The position numbers and the translations under genes were made by a program. Below the pieces are notes generated by a model. That model was not told where the DNA came from. It searched no databases and was given only the letters and a program-made list of their open reading frames with translations. From JACCUZ01 sp038246575 (GTDB taxonomy: Bacteria; Actinomycetota; Actinomycetes; JACCUZ01), in NCBI GenBank assembly GCA_038246575.1, contig JBBRVU010000239.1, forward strand, positions 1 through 5,520: a stretch of 5,520 nucleotides of DNA, given 5' to 3'. Positions 5,107 to 5,520 of the stretch are shown piece after piece. Positions within the stretch are counted from its first letter, which is position 1; the number at the start of each line of letters is the position of its first letter.

Positions 5107-5188
5107 GATCTCCGTGGGCATCCGGCTGACTCGACGACGCGCAGTGGACCTGCTCCGCGTGTCGACAGCGGTCTGTTCGGCCTCCTGA
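5105..5188 (+). CDS. Leader peptide of sulfur operon (putative cysteine-responsive attenuator)
   Basis: A short ORF between the thioredoxin-like and DUF4395 genes, ending at TGA 5186-5188. From ATG 5105 it has 27 residues; from GTG 5114, the start I favour because of the TACGAT -10, it has 24. ATG 5090 would give 32. The body reads RLTRRRAVDLLRV, then STAVCSAS. This agrees with the RLTRRRxVDLxRVxxAxC pattern I recall from short actinobacterial ORFs annotated as putative leader peptides upstream of sulfur and cysteine genes. In mycobacteria, short polycysteine ORFs upstream of such operons act as cysteine-responsive attenuators. Here there is only one Cys codon (TGT 5174-5176), four codons before the stop. 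A ribosome waiting at it would cover bases up to about 5187, overlapping the left arm (5182-5190) of the hairpin that masks the next gene's ribosome site. The role is inferred; motif, position and hairpin are seen directly. Confidence 0.72.
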   Translation: MISVGIRLTRRRAVDLLRVSTAVCSAS

Positions 5189-5227
5189 CACCCCAGCGTC
5201 CCTCTGTCCTTGCGCTCTTGTCAGGAG
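5182..5227 (+). promoter_or_regulatory. Shine-Dalgarno-sequestering hairpin (translational attenuator)
   Basis: CTCCTGACA (5182-5190) and TGTCAGGAG (5219-5227) are perfect 9-bp complements. The left arm contains the leader stop codon (5186-5188); the right arm contains the AGGAG ribosome site (5223-5227) of the DUF4395 gene, 7 nt before ATG 5235. Inside, AGCG (5195-5198) can pair with CGCT (5213-5216), extended by a U-G pair. No T-run follows, so control of translation is likelier than transcription termination. Upstream, ACAG (5165-5168) can pair with CTGT (5173-5176) over the Cys codon. Confidence 0.7.
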
Positions 5228-5234
5228 CACTCTC

Positions 5235-5520
5235 ATGGCGTCTTCGCCAACTCTGCTCGACCCGCGCGGACCCCGTGCGGCCGCCGGTCTGACCACCGTG
5301 GTCCTCGCGCTGGTCCTGGTCACCGGCAGTGCCTGGTTGCTGCTCGGGCAGACCGTCGTGTTCGCCCTGGGGCTGGCCGGCCGCTCCCCGTACACCTGGC
5401 TGTTCCGCACCGTCGTGCGCCCCCGCGTCGGACCGCCGGTCGAGCTGGAGGACGCGCGCCCGGTGCGCTTCGCCCAAGGTGTCGGGCTCGGATTCGCGCT
5501 GCTCGCGCTGCTCGGTGTCG
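5235..5520 (+). CDS. DUF4395 membrane protein, N-terminal part (3' end outside window)
   Basis: Starts at ATG 5235 with AGGAG (5223-5227) at 7-nt spacing and stays open to the window end, giving 95 residues. It begins with LLDPRGPRAAAGLTT (7-21), followed by a hydrophobic span (about 20-48), the motif GRSPYTWLFR (49-58) and RPRVGPPVELEDARPVRFAQ (62-81), and the start of a second span (from about 83). This pattern is typical of DUF4395 proteins, small actinobacterial membrane proteins commonly encoded just before a thiosulfate sulfurtransferase (cysA2/sseA type) and a DUF1416 gene. Their biochemical role is not established. It is the first structural gene after the leader peptide, and its ribosome site is masked by the hairpin at 5182-5227, so its translation is probably tied to leader translation. 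The family call is from memory of the conserved motifs. Confidence 0.85.
   Translation, partial: MASSPTLLDPRGPRAAAGLTTVVLALVLVTGSAWLLLGQTVVFALGLAGRSPYTWLFRTVVRPRVGPPVELEDARPVRFAQGVGLGFALLALLGV

Noticed and set aside
4193..5410. 405-codon open frame on the minus strand
   Set aside because: Antisense to the thioredoxin-like, leader and DUF4395 genes, with a composition rich in Ser, Thr, Arg and Pro and no family motif.

Overview
The window is about 70% G+C, with strongly G/C-biased third codon positions, GTG starts and GC-rich hairpin terminators. Gene content and order point to a high-GC actinobacterium (Actinomycetota). I would not assign a family. The strongest marker is glnR, the actinobacterial nitrogen regulator, followed by a thioredoxin-like gene and a DUF4395 gene. 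From memory this resembles the glnR / thiX / DUF4395 / cysA2 neighbourhood of mycobacteria and streptomycetes.

Left part (1-2620): two tandem genes for secreted 5'-nucleotidase-family enzymes. The first is cut by the window start and only its C-terminal nucleotide-binding domain is present. The second (896-2566) is complete, with signal peptide, metallophosphatase domain and 5'-nucleotidase C-terminal domain. A strong hairpin (784-836) separates them and a candidate promoter for the second lies at 844-872, so they are probably transcribed separately. The second gene converges on glnR, and the two stop codons sit in the outer arms of one bidirectional hairpin terminator (2563-2624).

Middle (2621-3480): glnR on the minus strand starts at GTG 3346, with a textbook AGGAGG site. 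The 134-bp divergent region to moaD holds several small dyads and candidate promoters in both directions.

Right part (3481-5520, plus strand): a MoaD/ThiS-type sulfur carrier, a multi-spanning membrane protein of unknown function, a membrane-anchored thioredoxin-like protein (CQPC), a short leader ORF, and the start of a DUF4395 membrane protein cut by the window end. This looks like a sulfur-handling cluster. A thiosulfate sulfurtransferase and a DUF1416 gene would be expected just beyond the right edge, by inference from related genomes.

The most interesting element is at 5101-5237. A 24-27 residue ORF carries the RLTRRRxVDLxRV...C signature of actinobacterial sulfur-operon leader peptides, with one Cys codon six codons before or at the end. 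A perfect 9-bp inverted repeat pairs its stop-codon region (5182-5190) with the Shine-Dalgarno sequence of the DUF4395 gene (5219-5227). This has the architecture of a cysteine-responsive translational attenuator. No CRISPR array, tRNA, rRNA or insertion sequence was seen.
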